A DNA stretch of 40,427 bases from an uncultured Ignavibacteriales bacterium (GCA_903843135.1 CAIMOS010000207.1:1-40427); one strand, 5' to 3'; positions 15,087 through 23,920 are shown, counted from the first letter of the stretch. The notes: generated from the letters alone by a model not told the origin. Made by a program: numbers and translations.

Positions 15087-18000
15087 TTAAGCGCCGGCCG
15101 GTAAAGTGAAAGTGAACGAGGACCCTTTCCCAGGAGCGCTTTCAACCTTAATGATCCCGCCGTTTTTCACAACCATATCGCGGCACATAACTAATCCAAG
15201 TCCGGTTCCGTCTTCGCCGGCAGTGCCTTTTGTGCTGAAGTTAACGTCGATCCGGAATAATTTTTCCAGGTTTTCTTTCTGGATTCCAATCCCTGTATCA
15301 GCGACGGTAACGCTTACATAATCATCCTCGCGGCCCGACGAGATCGTGACCTTCCCCCCCTTTTCAGTATACTTTATAGCGTTCGTCAGCAGGTTTCTCA
15401 CAACGGTCTGAAGCATATTCTTATCGGCTTTTACAGCAATCGGGGCGGTTATTAAATCTTCAACAACAATATTTTTATTCAGTGCGATCTGTTTTTGTAA
15501 TTCGATAGTTGCTTTTAATTCCCGGTCAAGGCTAAGAGGTTCGGGATTAAAAGACATTTTTCCGGATTCCAGCCTCGCCCAGTCGAGAAGATTGTCCAGC
15601 AGTTTATATGTACTGCCGGTAAGCTGCTCGATTGTCCTGATATAAAACTTCCTGTCGACTTCCGAAATTCTGTCATAATCTTCAGCCAGGGCCTGTGAAA
15701 ATCCGAGGAGCCCGTGAAAAGGGCTTCGTAAATCGTGTGATATGATGGAGAAAAATTTATCTTTTTCGGCATTTGATCTTTGAAGTTCGGCAGCCTGCTC
15801 AGAGATTTTCCTGGTTCTTTCGTTAATAATTGCTTCAAGCCTCTGGTTCTTATTTTCAAGATAGCGCCAGCGAATTTTGTCCAAAGTGATAAAGAAAAAC
15901 GCAATCAGTCCGGCGTAAATAATGTACATATACCAGGCCATATACCACGGCGTAGCGATGGAGAAGGTGAAAGTTGATGCTCTGCCGGTATAGTTGTTTA
16001 TGTTCTTTGCCCGTACCCTGAACACGTAGTCGCCCGGAGGAAGGTTTGTGTAGTCTTTTCTTGTGTCCGCAGTCCAGCCGGACCAATCATCCTCATAACC
16101 GTCCAGTTTATGCTGGTAGAGACTCAGTCCGTTATCAAAGTTCATCGAACTGTATTTAAACCTGATGGAATTGTTCCGGTACGGAAACCCGCCAAATAAT
16201 TTGGAATCGACATTATACTTAGTTCTTAACAGATCATCGCCCGCATAAAGCAGCGAGTCGCCGCCGACAACCACGCGCCTTATCATACAATTGTTAATGT
16301 TCTCCCGGCCGGGAGCAGAATCCAGGGATGCGAGGTCAAGGCTGACAATATTGTCGGCGCCGACAAACCAAAGCGTGCCGCGTTTTGTATCCTCTGCGAT
16401 ATTGATCATCGAGTTGGGATTTGTGAGGTCTATAACAGTCTTTAGATTAGTGACATTGCCGGTAATATAACCGTTCTGTTCCTTCCGGGCGCAGAAAATA
16501 TCCCCGCCGTCGTCACTTAGGGCAGAAAACCAGAAATTGCCGCGTGAGTCCATAATAAACGCGTGCGGGTCCTTCCCGGCCATTATCCGGGTCATTTCTC
16601 CGCAGATCCCGCTGTTAACTACTTTTAAGTTTTTATCTACAAATATATTCTGTCCGGGAGCCCTGAAGAAGAGGTGTTCTCCCGCGTCCCTGACCAACGC
16701 GGGGGTGTTCCCGTTACCGGGCAGGGGGGCGCGGACAGCCTGCGCGGATTTAACAGAACCATTGTTCAGCCCCGTTACTTTGAGCAGGCCCTGCAGCACA
16801 GTGCCCGCTAAAAGGTTTCCGGACGCGTCTTCGGCAAGATGGCGGACGGGAGTATTGATGGCGCTGATTATCCCCAAGTCGGTAAATTTTCCTCCGGACT
16901 CTTCCAGAACCGCCACTCCATTGTCGAGCGCGACATATATCCTTCCGGGAAAAAACTTCGACGGCAGAATATAATATGCTGCATCCCAGGAAGCAGGGAT
17001 CCTGCGCGGTTCGGGTCCGTCCAACCGGAAAACGCCGTTGCTTCCCGCGGCCAGAGCTATGTTTTTATAAACTTCGAGGTCCCATACTTCACTGAAAACA
17101 GGCGCCAGTTCCTTAAAGCGGGGGGGAGAGAGTTGATTTAACGAAGAAGCAACGCTGACACCTCTTCCGGTGGCCGCATAGTATTTGTCACCGTGTATCA
17201 AAAAATCACTGATCGATCCGAAAAGACCGCTCTCCTGGTTGAATACTGAAAACGGGGAGCCGATATCGATTGCAGAGATCCCGTTCTGCGTGGCGGCCCA
17301 CATCTTTCCTTTGCTGTAATACAACCCGAGTATGTTATCGTCAATCAGACCGTTTTCCCTGTTGTACCTTCCCGTTACGTTACCGTTTCTGTCCATTACT
17401 ATGATGCCGGAAGAGAAAGTGCTGATCGCGAATTTACCGCCGGGAACCGGAAGCGCGGAACGGCTGATATTCGCGCCGGGAACAAGCTTTTTAATTTGTG
17501 TCGGGAAAGGCGTAAAGCGGGAGCCGTCATACAAAAAATACTCAGAGCTCCTAAGGCCCACTAAAAGCGAACCTTTTACATCGTAGGGAAGAATCTGTAA
17601 TACGGTTTCTTTATTGAACATCTGACTGCCTGGAACAGTGCTCAGTTTCCCGTTTTCATATTTAAGAATACCCGCTCCCTTGTCCTGCACATAAAGTGCG
17701 TTGCCGATAACGCTGCCGAGGACAAACTGTCCTTTTGGCCTGTAAATCTCGGTTTTTATATTCTCCCGTTTTCCGGCGCCTGAAATAACAACAAGATATT
17801 TAGTTGAGATAAATACAGCTTTATTGCCAAGCGCTTTAACCGTCCAGACTTGTCCTATCGGTTCTTTTATTCCCGTTGCTGCCAGAAGAGATTTATATTT
17901 AGGGGTTCCGTTTCCCGATTTATCAATAAAGCCAATATCATCCACAGAGCCGGCATAAACGACTCCGCCGCTGTCAGAGTCCAGGGCGAAAACAACTTCG

Positions 18001-18260
18001 TGATCAACTTCAATTTTATTCCATATGTATCCGTCATATTCCAGAAGGCCGGCGGAGTTGCCGACATACAAAACACCGCGGTTATCCCGGACCGCAGCCC
18101 AGCACTGGTTGTGTGATCTATATTCTTTCGGATGGAAATTATTTATAAAGGGGCGGCCGGGGGTATAAAATGATTTTTGCTGCGGATAAACGGCAAGTGA
18201 GAATATAATTATGCTGATGACGGAAAGATAATTTCCGGTAAATTTCATTAAATAATACAT
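15087..18260 (-). CDS. Reg_prop/Y_Y_Y sensor histidine kinase
   Basis: A 1057-residue membrane sensor. N-terminal signal/anchor (YLSVISIIIFSLAVYPQQ); a long periplasmic two-component propeller with Reg_prop-like blades (about res 45-690, e.g. NRGVLYVGNSAGLLEYDG, KGKMWAATQNGISAID); a Y_Y_Y domain (about 690-770, LPPGDYVFRVRAKN); one membrane span (about 772-798, YIIYAGLIAFFFITLD); a coiled stretch; HisKA with ISHDLRSPF (His about 842); and HATPase (LLTNAIKYT, DTGIGI, GTGLGLVM). Unlike the Bacteroides hybrid systems it lacks receiver and AraC domains. A second ATG four codons in (MKFTG) may be the true start. Usual ligands of the class are glycans, but none is implied here. Confidence 0.92.
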   Translation of the reverse strand: MYYLMKFTGNYLSVISIIIFSLAVYPQQKSFYTPGRPFINNFHPKEYRSHNQCWAAVRDNRGVLYVGNSAGLLEYDGYIWNKIEVDHEVVFALDSDSGGVVYAGSVDDIGFIDKSGNGTPKYKSLLAATGIKEPIGQVWTVKALGNKAVFISTKYLVVISGAGKRENIKTEIYRPKGQFVLGSVIGNALYVQDKGAGILKYENGKLSTVPGSQMFNKETVLQILPYDVKGSLLVGLRSSEYFLYDGSRFTPFPTQIKKLVPGANISRSALPVPGGKFAISTFSSGIIVMDRNGNVTGRYNRENGLIDDNILGLYYSKGKMWAATQNGISAIDIGSPFSVFNQESGLFGSISDFLIHGDKYYAATGRGVSVASSLNQLSPPRFKELAPVFSEVWDLEVYKNIALAAGSNGVFRLDGPEPRRIPASWDAAYYILPSKFFPGRIYVALDNGVAVLEESGGKFTDLGIISAINTPVRHLAEDASGNLLAGTVLQGLLKVTGLNNGSVKSAQAVRAPLPGNGNTPALVRDAGEHLFFRAPGQNIFVDKNLKVVNSGICGEMTRIMAGKDPHAFIMDSRGNFWFSALSDDGGDIFCARKEQNGYITGNVTNLKTVIDLTNPNSMINIAEDTKRGTLWFVGADNIVSLDLASLDSAPGRENINNCMIRRVVVGGDSLLYAGDDLLRTKYNVDSKLFGGFPYRNNSIRFKYSSMNFDNGLSLYQHKLDGYEDDWSGWTADTRKDYTNLPPGDYVFRVRAKNINNYTGRASTFTFSIATPWYMAWYMYIIYAGLIAFFFITLDKIRWRYLENKNQRLEAIINERTRKISEQAAELQRSNAEKDKFFSIISHDLRSPFHGLLGFSQALAEDYDRISEVDRKFYIRTIEQLTGSTYKLLDNLLDWARLESGKMSFNPEPLSLDRELKATIELQKQIALNKNIVVEDLITAPIAVKADKNMLQTVVRNLLTNAIKYTEKGGKVTISSGREDDYVSVTVADTGIGIQKENLEKLFRIDVNFSTKGTAGEDGTGLGLVMCRDMVVKNGGIIKVESAPGKGSSFTFTLPAGA

Positions 18261-18428
18261 TTTGTTCCAGGTGATAAACTATTAACAGAAGACGCTCCCT
18301 GGCCCATTGACGATTCCTGACGAACAGCTATAAGATTAAATTTCCAACATAATTATTAACTGTGGATTTAAGTTAACAAAATGAACGGTTAGAACAAAAA
18401 TATATAAATGTTCGAGGTTTGGCCGGCA

Positions 18429-18476
18429 TCAGTGACAGTGACAGTGTCAGTATCAGTATCAGTGTCAGTTTCAGTA
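18429..18476. repeat. Hexanucleotide tandem array, about 8 units
   Basis: Eight consecutive 6-bp units of the form [TA]CAGT[GAT] (TCAGTG, ACAGTG, ACAGTG, TCAGTA, TCAGTA, TCAGTG, TCAGTT, TCAGTA). It is a short imperfect microsatellite, about 170 bp upstream of the kinase start, and could vary in copy number by slippage. Confidence 0.85.
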
Positions 18477-18487
18477 TCTGTTCAGGA

Positions 18488-18510
18488 GGGGTTGGGGAAG
18501 GCGGGGCGGG
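18488..18510 (+). other. Putative G-quadruplex motif
   Basis: Four G-runs (GGGG, GGGG, GGGG, GGG) with loops of 2, 5 and 1 bases satisfy the G3+N1-7 rule. It is immediately right of the hexamer array and 74 bp beyond the end of the ATP-grasp gene. Folding is predicted only. Confidence 0.55.
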
Positions 18511-18583
18511 ATTTATGTGCGGTTTTTAGCGGGAATCGCTATGCATAAAAATGGCATCAATCCGTGAAGGAATTTTGTACTTC

Positions 18584-19759
18584 CTATCTGTGAAAGGCGC
18601 AGCTGGAGCCGACCCATACTTTGTTTTTGTTAAAGTCGACGCCCATCATTTTTCCTTTGCTCGTGCGGACAAGGTTGTTTACTAATTCGGGCTTTTCATC
18701 CCAAAGGTACATCATCCTGATTTCAACACGTGATTTTTCATCGGGTGTTTCGATCAGCGGCGCGTATTCAATTTTTCGCTGAAGAATGTAGTTCCCCCGG
18801 TCGGTTATTGAATCGAGCACTTCTTTTGTCACGTCTACGTTTACACCAAGTCCCGCGAAGGAGAATAATGGTTTAAGCACGTAATTTTCCAGATCGGCAG
18901 GATATTCCGTAATGTCACTTAGCATATATGACTGCGGTACATACGGGCTGCGGAGAAACGGAAGCGTGTATTTGCTGATCTTAAAAAACCAGTTTGGATG
19001 GCCGACCCACTTCAGGTCAAGTTCTTCCGTAAACCGGAAGTTATACTCAATGTTTTTTCGTTTCAGTTCATCATATATAACGCGGTTGTAGATGCGTTCA
19101 ATGGGGATCTCTCTTCCGTCTTCCGTGTAAAAAAGTTTACTGCCGCGTTTTTTAATTTTTGATATACAAACTGTTTTTACTTTTGTGAGTTCTTCCGTGC
19201 TCGCAAAGTCAATGCGGGTTTTTTGCGCTGCCGGGTGGATCTCGAGGAGGATAACATTTTCGGGGTCACTGTCGCCGATGATCACTTTGTTAAGGAGCTT
19301 TACATAAGAGTCATCATTATATCCGCTGAAATAGGGGGTAAAGCCTTCCGGAATATCAAAATTGTTCTTAATAATACGCGGAAGAAAATACTGGAACGCG
19401 TATAGCGAGGGGAACCCCTGAAGTTCAATTAATTGCGGATAATATTCTCCGTTCGTATCTTTGCATATAGCAAAGTCAATCTGAAGAAAGGTGGTGTGTC
19501 CGTCTTCGTTCGGAACTTCAAGGCCCAACGGAATGGCTGACGAGGACTGTATTTTGAATTCCTCTGTCTGTAATTGATTTACTATATCATTACAGGCGCC
19601 GGTCAGTTTATCACGCATAGAATCAGAAAGGAACAAGGGTGTTTCGCATACGCGGAAATCCGCCGGGTAATATGTATAGCCGTCCAGTTCTTTCAGGAAT
19701 GATTCATATTTACCGGTGGTAAAAGCGCTATTGTATTTCTTTCTGATTTCTTCGATCAT
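18584..19759 (-). CDS. ATP-grasp-like ligase (second of the cluster)
   Basis: A 391-residue enzyme, likely ATP-dependent carboxylate-amine ligation. FLQIDFAICKDTNGEYYPQLIELQG (about res 91-115) and YNRVIYDELKRKNIEYNFRF lie in the N-terminal half; the nucleotide-binding part is late: ENYVLKPLFSFAGLGVNVDV (about res 291-310) resembles the ATP-grasp lysine strand and glycine loop, and VEIRMMYLWD (about res 349-358) the metal-binding region. The order suggests the glutathionylspermidine-synthase or circularly permuted ATP-grasp type, but this is by eye. The ATG has a GGAG element and lies 18 bp after the aminopeptidase stop. Last gene of the block. Substrate unknown. Confidence 0.7.
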   Translation of the reverse strand: MIEEIRKKYNSAFTTGKYESFLKELDGYTYYPADFRVCETPLFLSDSMRDKLTGACNDIVNQLQTEEFKIQSSSAIPLGLEVPNEDGHTTFLQIDFAICKDTNGEYYPQLIELQGFPSLYAFQYFLPRIIKNNFDIPEGFTPYFSGYNDDSYVKLLNKVIIGDSDPENVILLEIHPAAQKTRIDFASTEELTKVKTVCISKIKKRGSKLFYTEDGREIPIERIYNRVIYDELKRKNIEYNFRFTEELDLKWVGHPNWFFKISKYTLPFLRSPYVPQSYMLSDITEYPADLENYVLKPLFSFAGLGVNVDVTKEVLDSITDRGNYILQRKIEYAPLIETPDEKSRVEIRMMYLWDEKPELVNNLVRTSKGKMMGVDFNKNKVWVGSSCAFHR

Positions 19760-19777
19760 AATATCTGCTCCGGTTGG

Positions 19778-20797
19778 TTAGATCAGGAATTTCCCTTTTT
19801 GCATTATTTTTTCATCATCGAACCAGATATCGAAAGCGCGGCCTACGCAGTCGATATGTGTTGTAGAGACCCAGTCCGCGCCGGTATGCTGGGAATAAGG
19901 ATGTCCGAACGCCATATGGAGTCCCGGTATCTTCTCATCCTGCAGAATGTTGCCGATAACGTGTGTCACGGCGATATTAGTGCCGATCGCAAACTCGCCC
20001 ACACGGTTGCTGTTTTCGTCGGTCATTGTGTATTCTGTGAATTCATTCAGCAGTTCTTTATTGCTGCATTCTAATTTTATAATTCTTGAATCTTTGATCC
20101 CGATTGTCAGCGGATTGTCTTTCAGGTCGCCGAACTTTGCGCAAAGGTAATCGCCGACAACGCCGTCAACGACAAAAACACCGTTCACATTTTTTGGCGA
20201 AGTGAAAATTTCACCGCCGGGAAGGTTGCCCCACTTAAGCGTGGTAATAATACCGCTTGTCTTTATCCAGTTAAGAGCGGGCGAAAACTCGGCGACAAGA
20301 TGTGTTCCCGCGTCCGTTTTGGCAACAATTGTTTTTGCCGCTCTTGCTTTTGTGATTAACCGTTCGCTGAGTTCATCTACTTTAAGGAAGTCAGCACGCA
20401 TCCCCTCCATCATTATCTGTTTAGTTATATTAACCATATGCCCGTGCCTGATGCTATGCCGGTTTACGACATCGGTCATTTGGATGCGCGTGCGGAGTTC
20501 ACCGGTCTGTGTAAGGCACGCGTAAACGCTGACCTGCGATTTGGCAAGGTCTTCCAGAATAAACGCCGGCATATCCTGGATAGGGCGCTGAACATAATCC
20601 TCAAGAACAAAAAGAGCGTACTCAGATCCGACCTTTTCAATTTCGTGAACAAGCGCCGCAGCTATTTCAACGCACCGGTTATCTGTGATAATAGTAATTC
20701 TTTCTTCCGGCTTCAGCCTTAAGCAGACGTTTACCGCGTTATAGGCTCCATCCAGAAGTTCTTTTTCAAATGATACTGATTTAATATCAGTTGACAA
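19778..20797 (-). CDS. M29-family (aminopeptidase T-like) metallopeptidase
   Basis: A 339-residue protein of the thermophilic-aminopeptidase family. Family metal ligands appear preserved in order: Glu in LPGGEIFTSP (about res 191-200), Glu in VGEFAIGTN (about res 267-275), His in GLHMAFGHPY (about res 293-302) and HID in STTHIDCVG (about res 312-320). N-terminal helix GAYNAVNVCLRLKPEERITIITD is typical. The start is TTG, preceded by AAAGGA. It sits 29 bp after the GCS2 gene and 18 bp before the second ATP-grasp gene. Family members release N-terminal amino acids; in this cluster it could trim or recycle the ligase product, or have lost peptidase activity in favour of a related amide chemistry. 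Confidence 0.85.
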   Translation of the reverse strand: MSTDIKSVSFEKELLDGAYNAVNVCLRLKPEERITIITDNRCVEIAAALVHEIEKVGSEYALFVLEDYVQRPIQDMPAFILEDLAKSQVSVYACLTQTGELRTRIQMTDVVNRHSIRHGHMVNITKQIMMEGMRADFLKVDELSERLITKARAAKTIVAKTDAGTHLVAEFSPALNWIKTSGIITTLKWGNLPGGEIFTSPKNVNGVFVVDGVVGDYLCAKFGDLKDNPLTIGIKDSRIIKLECSNKELLNEFTEYTMTDENSNRVGEFAIGTNIAVTHVIGNILQDEKIPGLHMAFGHPYSQHTGADWVSTTHIDCVGRAFDIWFDDEKIMQKGKFLI

Positions 20798-20826
20798 TAT
20801 ATATCCTTTCGTTATTACAAATTTAA

Positions 20827-21945
20827 TTAAGCGGTATCGAGGCCGGCGGCAGTCTCTTCTATAATGTAATCAACCACGCTTTTCAGGTCGAAAGACTGTT
20901 CCCAGACCTTAAGTTGCCGGTCGGCGCCGGTACCGTTCTCGAGAATTTTATAAATATAGTTTATTTCCTCGCGGCTGTCGAGTTCGTCAACAACGTCATC
21001 AACAAACTCAAGGAGTTCGTGTATAAGGTCTTTGGTTGAGACTTCTTCCTTCTTTCCGAAGTCGATCATTTTTCCCGATATGCCGTATCTGCACGCGCGC
21101 CATTTATTTTCCGCGATAAGCACCCTGCGGTAATTCCGGAAGTTTATATTCTGGCGAAGCATTTTATACAGCTTGGCAACAATCGCCTGCATAAGCGCGG
21201 CAAGGGCGATGGTCTCTTCGGCGCGCATCGGGATGTCGCATATCCTGAATTCAAGGGTACCGAAGAACGGGTGGAGGCGTATGTCCCACCATATTTTTTT
21301 CGCGTTATCTATACAGCCCGTTTTGATCAGCAGTTTGATGTACTCATCAAACTCTCCGGCGCTGGAGAAAAAATCGGGAATGCCGGTACGGGGAAAACGG
21401 TCAAATACTTTTGAGCGGTAGGATTTAAAACCGGTGTTCCTTCCGAGCCAAAAAGGCGAATTTGTTGATAATGCAAATATGTGCGGAAGGAAATATCTGA
21501 CAGTATTCATAATGTGGATCGCGTCGTCGCGGTCCTCAATACCAACGTGAACGTGCAACCCAAAAATCAGATTTGCGCGAGCCACCTGCTGCATATCATC
21601 AACAACCTGTTTGTAGCGCGGGTGTTCGGTAATGCGCTGGTCTTTCCAGTGCGAAAACGGGTGCGTTCCGGCCGCGGCAATGCGGAGATTGTTTTTAAGC
21701 GCAAGTTTATTCAGTTCACGCCGCAGTTTATATACTTCCGCTTTTGCTTCTTTGATATTTTTGCAGACATCCGTTCCCATTTCAACAACGGACTGGTGCA
21801 TCTCGGGCTTAACCTGTTCACGCAGTATCATCTTACCCTCTTCCAGTATCTGCTCGATATGCGAACGGAGCTCACGGGTTTCCGGATCGACAATCTGAAA
21901 CTCTTCTTCTATTCCAAGAGTAAATAAGTCCTTCAAATCAGCCAT
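20827..21945 (-). CDS. GCS2 carboxylate-amine ligase (YbdK-like)
   Basis: A 372-residue glutamine-synthetase-fold ligase of the glutamate-cysteine ligase family 2. FTLGIEEEFQIVDPETREL (res 8-26) is the family N-terminus with metal-binding Glu; HQSVVEMGTDVCKNIKEA (about res 50-67), AAAGTHPFSHW (about res 89-99), LIFGLHVHVGIED (about res 125-137) and FRICDIPMR (about res 235-243) follow in order. The ATG has a clear GAGGTGAT Shine-Dalgarno sequence. YbdK has only weak gamma-glutamylcysteine ligase activity, so the name does not fix the substrate. Its place between two ATP-grasp enzymes and an aminopeptidase suggests consecutive amide-bond formation. Confidence 0.92.
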   Translation of the reverse strand: MADLKDLFTLGIEEEFQIVDPETRELRSHIEQILEEGKMILREQVKPEMHQSVVEMGTDVCKNIKEAKAEVYKLRRELNKLALKNNLRIAAAGTHPFSHWKDQRITEHPRYKQVVDDMQQVARANLIFGLHVHVGIEDRDDAIHIMNTVRYFLPHIFALSTNSPFWLGRNTGFKSYRSKVFDRFPRTGIPDFFSSAGEFDEYIKLLIKTGCIDNAKKIWWDIRLHPFFGTLEFRICDIPMRAEETIALAALMQAIVAKLYKMLRQNINFRNYRRVLIAENKWRACRYGISGKMIDFGKKEEVSTKDLIHELLEFVDDVVDELDSREEINYIYKILENGTGADRQLKVWEQSFDLKSVVDYIIEETAAGLDTA

Positions 21946-21974
21946 AATACATCACCTCGGAGGTAAATAAATTG

Positions 21975-22919
21975 TTATTCTTTAACGCTGTTAATTATAA
22001 AATCTCCCCAGGTAAGGTTGTTCTTTCCTTCTCTGTGGGAGAGCGCTCTTCTTATAGCCATATTCGCCGCGGCCTCTACGATCCACTCGAAATTTTCCTG
22101 GCCGACAGAGTTTACATCCGCATCAGGAGCGGGATTGCAGAAATCGATCGCGTAAGGAATGCCGTCTCGGACCGCAAGTTCAACCGTATTAAAATCGTAG
22201 CCAAGGGAGTTGTTAAGCCTCAGCACATAATCATTAAGCGTATCCATAAGCTTTTTTGTTTTCGCCTGCGGATTTTTTACATAACGGCCCTCGTGCGGCT
22301 GCCTCGGATCGTACTGCATAATGTGCACGTCTCTTCTGTCGAGGCAATAGCAGCGGAAGTAATCCGTGAATACGATTTCTTCCTGGAGCATCATCACAAG
22401 CTGGCCGGTTTCGTTATACGCGTTAAAAAACTGTTCGCGGTTTTCAACGCGGTACACGTTTTTCCAGCCGCCGCCGGCGAACGGTTTGAAATATGCGGGG
22501 AAACCGACATACGAGAAGATGGCTTCCCAGTCCATCGGATACTCAAGATTGCGGAACGAATTAGAGTTTGTATCGGGCGGATGCACGTTTGAAGGAAGGA
22601 TTACGGTTTTCGGTACAGGAACACCGGTTTTCTCCGCGAGCGCGTTATTAAAAAATTTATCGTCCGCGGTCCACCAGAACGGGTTATTGATCACGGCCGT
22701 GCCTGTTATCGCGGCGTTCTTCAGCATAGCGCGGTAGAACGGAACATCCTGTGAAATCCTGTCGATGATTACGTCATATCCCTGCGGAACAGCCTGCATA
22801 ACTTTACCGACTTTCACCGCCTCCGCGGAAACACCTGCTTCGCCTTTGGAGTTAACCCTGTCGACAAAAGCCGGCGGAAAAGTATTTTCCTGCCCGTAAA
22901 GAATACCTATCTTTTTCAT
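21975..22919 (-). CDS. ATP-grasp ligase, RimK/Ddl-like (first of the cluster)
   Basis: A 314-residue ATP-grasp enzyme. MKKIGILYGQENTFPPAFVDRV opens the N-terminal domain; NNPFWWTADDKFFNNALAEKTGVPVPKTV (about res 98-126) leads into the ATP-grasp fold; GFPAYFKPFAGGGWKNVYRV (about res 157-176) is the lysine strand and glycine loop; AIDFCNPAPDADVNS (about res 262-276) is the metal-binding Asp/Asn motif. An AGAGG element precedes the ATG. It lies 29 bp before the GCS2 gene. This fold couples a carboxylate to an amine via acyl phosphate. Substrate unknown. Confidence 0.88.
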   Translation of the reverse strand: MKKIGILYGQENTFPPAFVDRVNSKGEAGVSAEAVKVGKVMQAVPQGYDVIIDRISQDVPFYRAMLKNAAITGTAVINNPFWWTADDKFFNNALAEKTGVPVPKTVILPSNVHPPDTNSNSFRNLEYPMDWEAIFSYVGFPAYFKPFAGGGWKNVYRVENREQFFNAYNETGQLVMMLQEEIVFTDYFRCYCLDRRDVHIMQYDPRQPHEGRYVKNPQAKTKKLMDTLNDYVLRLNNSLGYDFNTVELAVRDGIPYAIDFCNPAPDADVNSVGQENFEWIVEAAANMAIRRALSHREGKNNLTWGDFIINSVKE

Positions 22920-23120
22920 TTATGCCTCTTTATAAATTTGTATATAATAATTTCGTAACAGCGGAGTAAGATCAAAAATTAAAAAACAACAGCACATCAA
23001 ACGCATTAAAAACCGCAGCATTACATCACAACCACCCCTTCTCTTCCCAAGAAAATGGGCCGGGGGATGAGTTCTGAACCATCACCCGTTGCGCTGAATA
23101 TCCTGCGGGGGACTAATTCC

Positions 23121-23900
23121 TTAAACTTCTATCTTCGACAAATAATAAGGGAACATCTCTTTCCACCACTTCCAGTCGTGTCCAGTATTTTTCCTGTTAT
23201 CCAGCCAGTGCGGAACACTCAGTTTATTGAGTATTTCAGACACCCTGATATTATCCTGAACGCACATATCCAATTCGCCGGTACCGAAGATGATGCCCAT
23301 CTTTCTCATCCTGTCCAGGTACCAGTCATCGCTCAGATTCGCTAAATAATCAGGCGGATTATTAAAATAGCAATTGTCGTCGAAATATCCCATAATAAAC
23401 TGCTTAATATCAAACGCGCCGCCCATTGTGAACAGATATGCAGCGCGGTCGGGATGCCTGAACGCGATGTTGGATGCGTGGTAACCGCCGAAACTGCATC
23501 CGGACAGGCATACACGCTTATAGCCGGTTTCGTATCTCGCGAATTCTATTACATCGTTCAGGACAAGGTTTTCGTAAGCGTTATGAGTCTTGACCCTGTC
23601 CGCGGGATGAATATTGTAATTGTACCAACTAAGATGATCGATGCTGTCCGGGCAGTAGACTTTGATTTTTCCGTTGTATATCAGGTCATTGACCGAATTG
23701 ATTAATCCGGAATCCTTCGCCTGAAAATATCTGCCCCGGGATGTAGGGAAGACAATTACGGGAAAACCGGTGTAGCCAAAAACCAGCATCTCAAACTCGC
23801 GGTCAATGTACTGCGAGCGCCATTTATGATATTCTTCTTTCAAAAACTGTCTTGTTTGTTTTGCCCGCCGCACGGAATCTGCGCGCAGCGGAAATGACAA
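23121..23900 (-). CDS. Alpha/beta-hydrolase esterase (COG4947-like)
   Basis: A protein of up to 259 residues. REFEMLVFGYTGFPVIVFPTSRG and the nucleophile elbow CLSGCSFGGYHASNIAFRHPD (G-x-S-x-G as GCSFG, Ser about res 136), FTMGGAFDIKQFIMGYFDD, and the terminal KNTGHDWKWWKEMFPYY with the likely catalytic His match the small esterase family often found near GCS2 and ATP-grasp genes. The longest frame starts at TTG 23900, but the family usually begins at LKEEYHKW, which has its own TTG at 23843, so the first 19 residues may not be translated. It lies 20 bp after the transketolase gene and 200 bp before the ATP-grasp gene; no signal peptide is evident. Confidence 0.85.
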   Translation of the reverse strand: MSFPLRADSVRRAKQTRQFLKEEYHKWRSQYIDREFEMLVFGYTGFPVIVFPTSRGRYFQAKDSGLINSVNDLIYNGKIKVYCPDSIDHLSWYNYNIHPADRVKTHNAYENLVLNDVIEFARYETGYKRVCLSGCSFGGYHASNIAFRHPDRAAYLFTMGGAFDIKQFIMGYFDDNCYFNNPPDYLANLSDDWYLDRMRKMGIIFGTGELDMCVQDNIRVSEILNKLSVPHWLDNRKNTGHDWKWWKEMFPYYLSKIEV

Positions 23901-23920
23901 CGATTAATTAAGCGGCGAGC

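Larger units (their letters stand above)
18261..18583. other. 323-bp intergenic region with a hexamer array and a G-rich tract
   Basis: Separates the ATP-grasp gene (ending at 18584) from the Reg_prop kinase, both on the minus strand. It contains the hexamer array and quadruplex-like tract listed separately, and the kinase promoter must lie in its left part. No gene is seen. Confidence 0.6.

Noticed and set aside
15087-18260. Bacteroides-type hybrid two-component system for polysaccharide use
   Set aside because: No receiver or AraC domain, and no SusC/SusD or glycoside hydrolase genes nearby.
20827-21945. Calling the GCS2 gene gshA and its ATP-grasp neighbour gshB
   Set aside because: GCS2/YbdK-type proteins have weak or no glutathione activity and the neighbour has no GshB-specific signature I can see.
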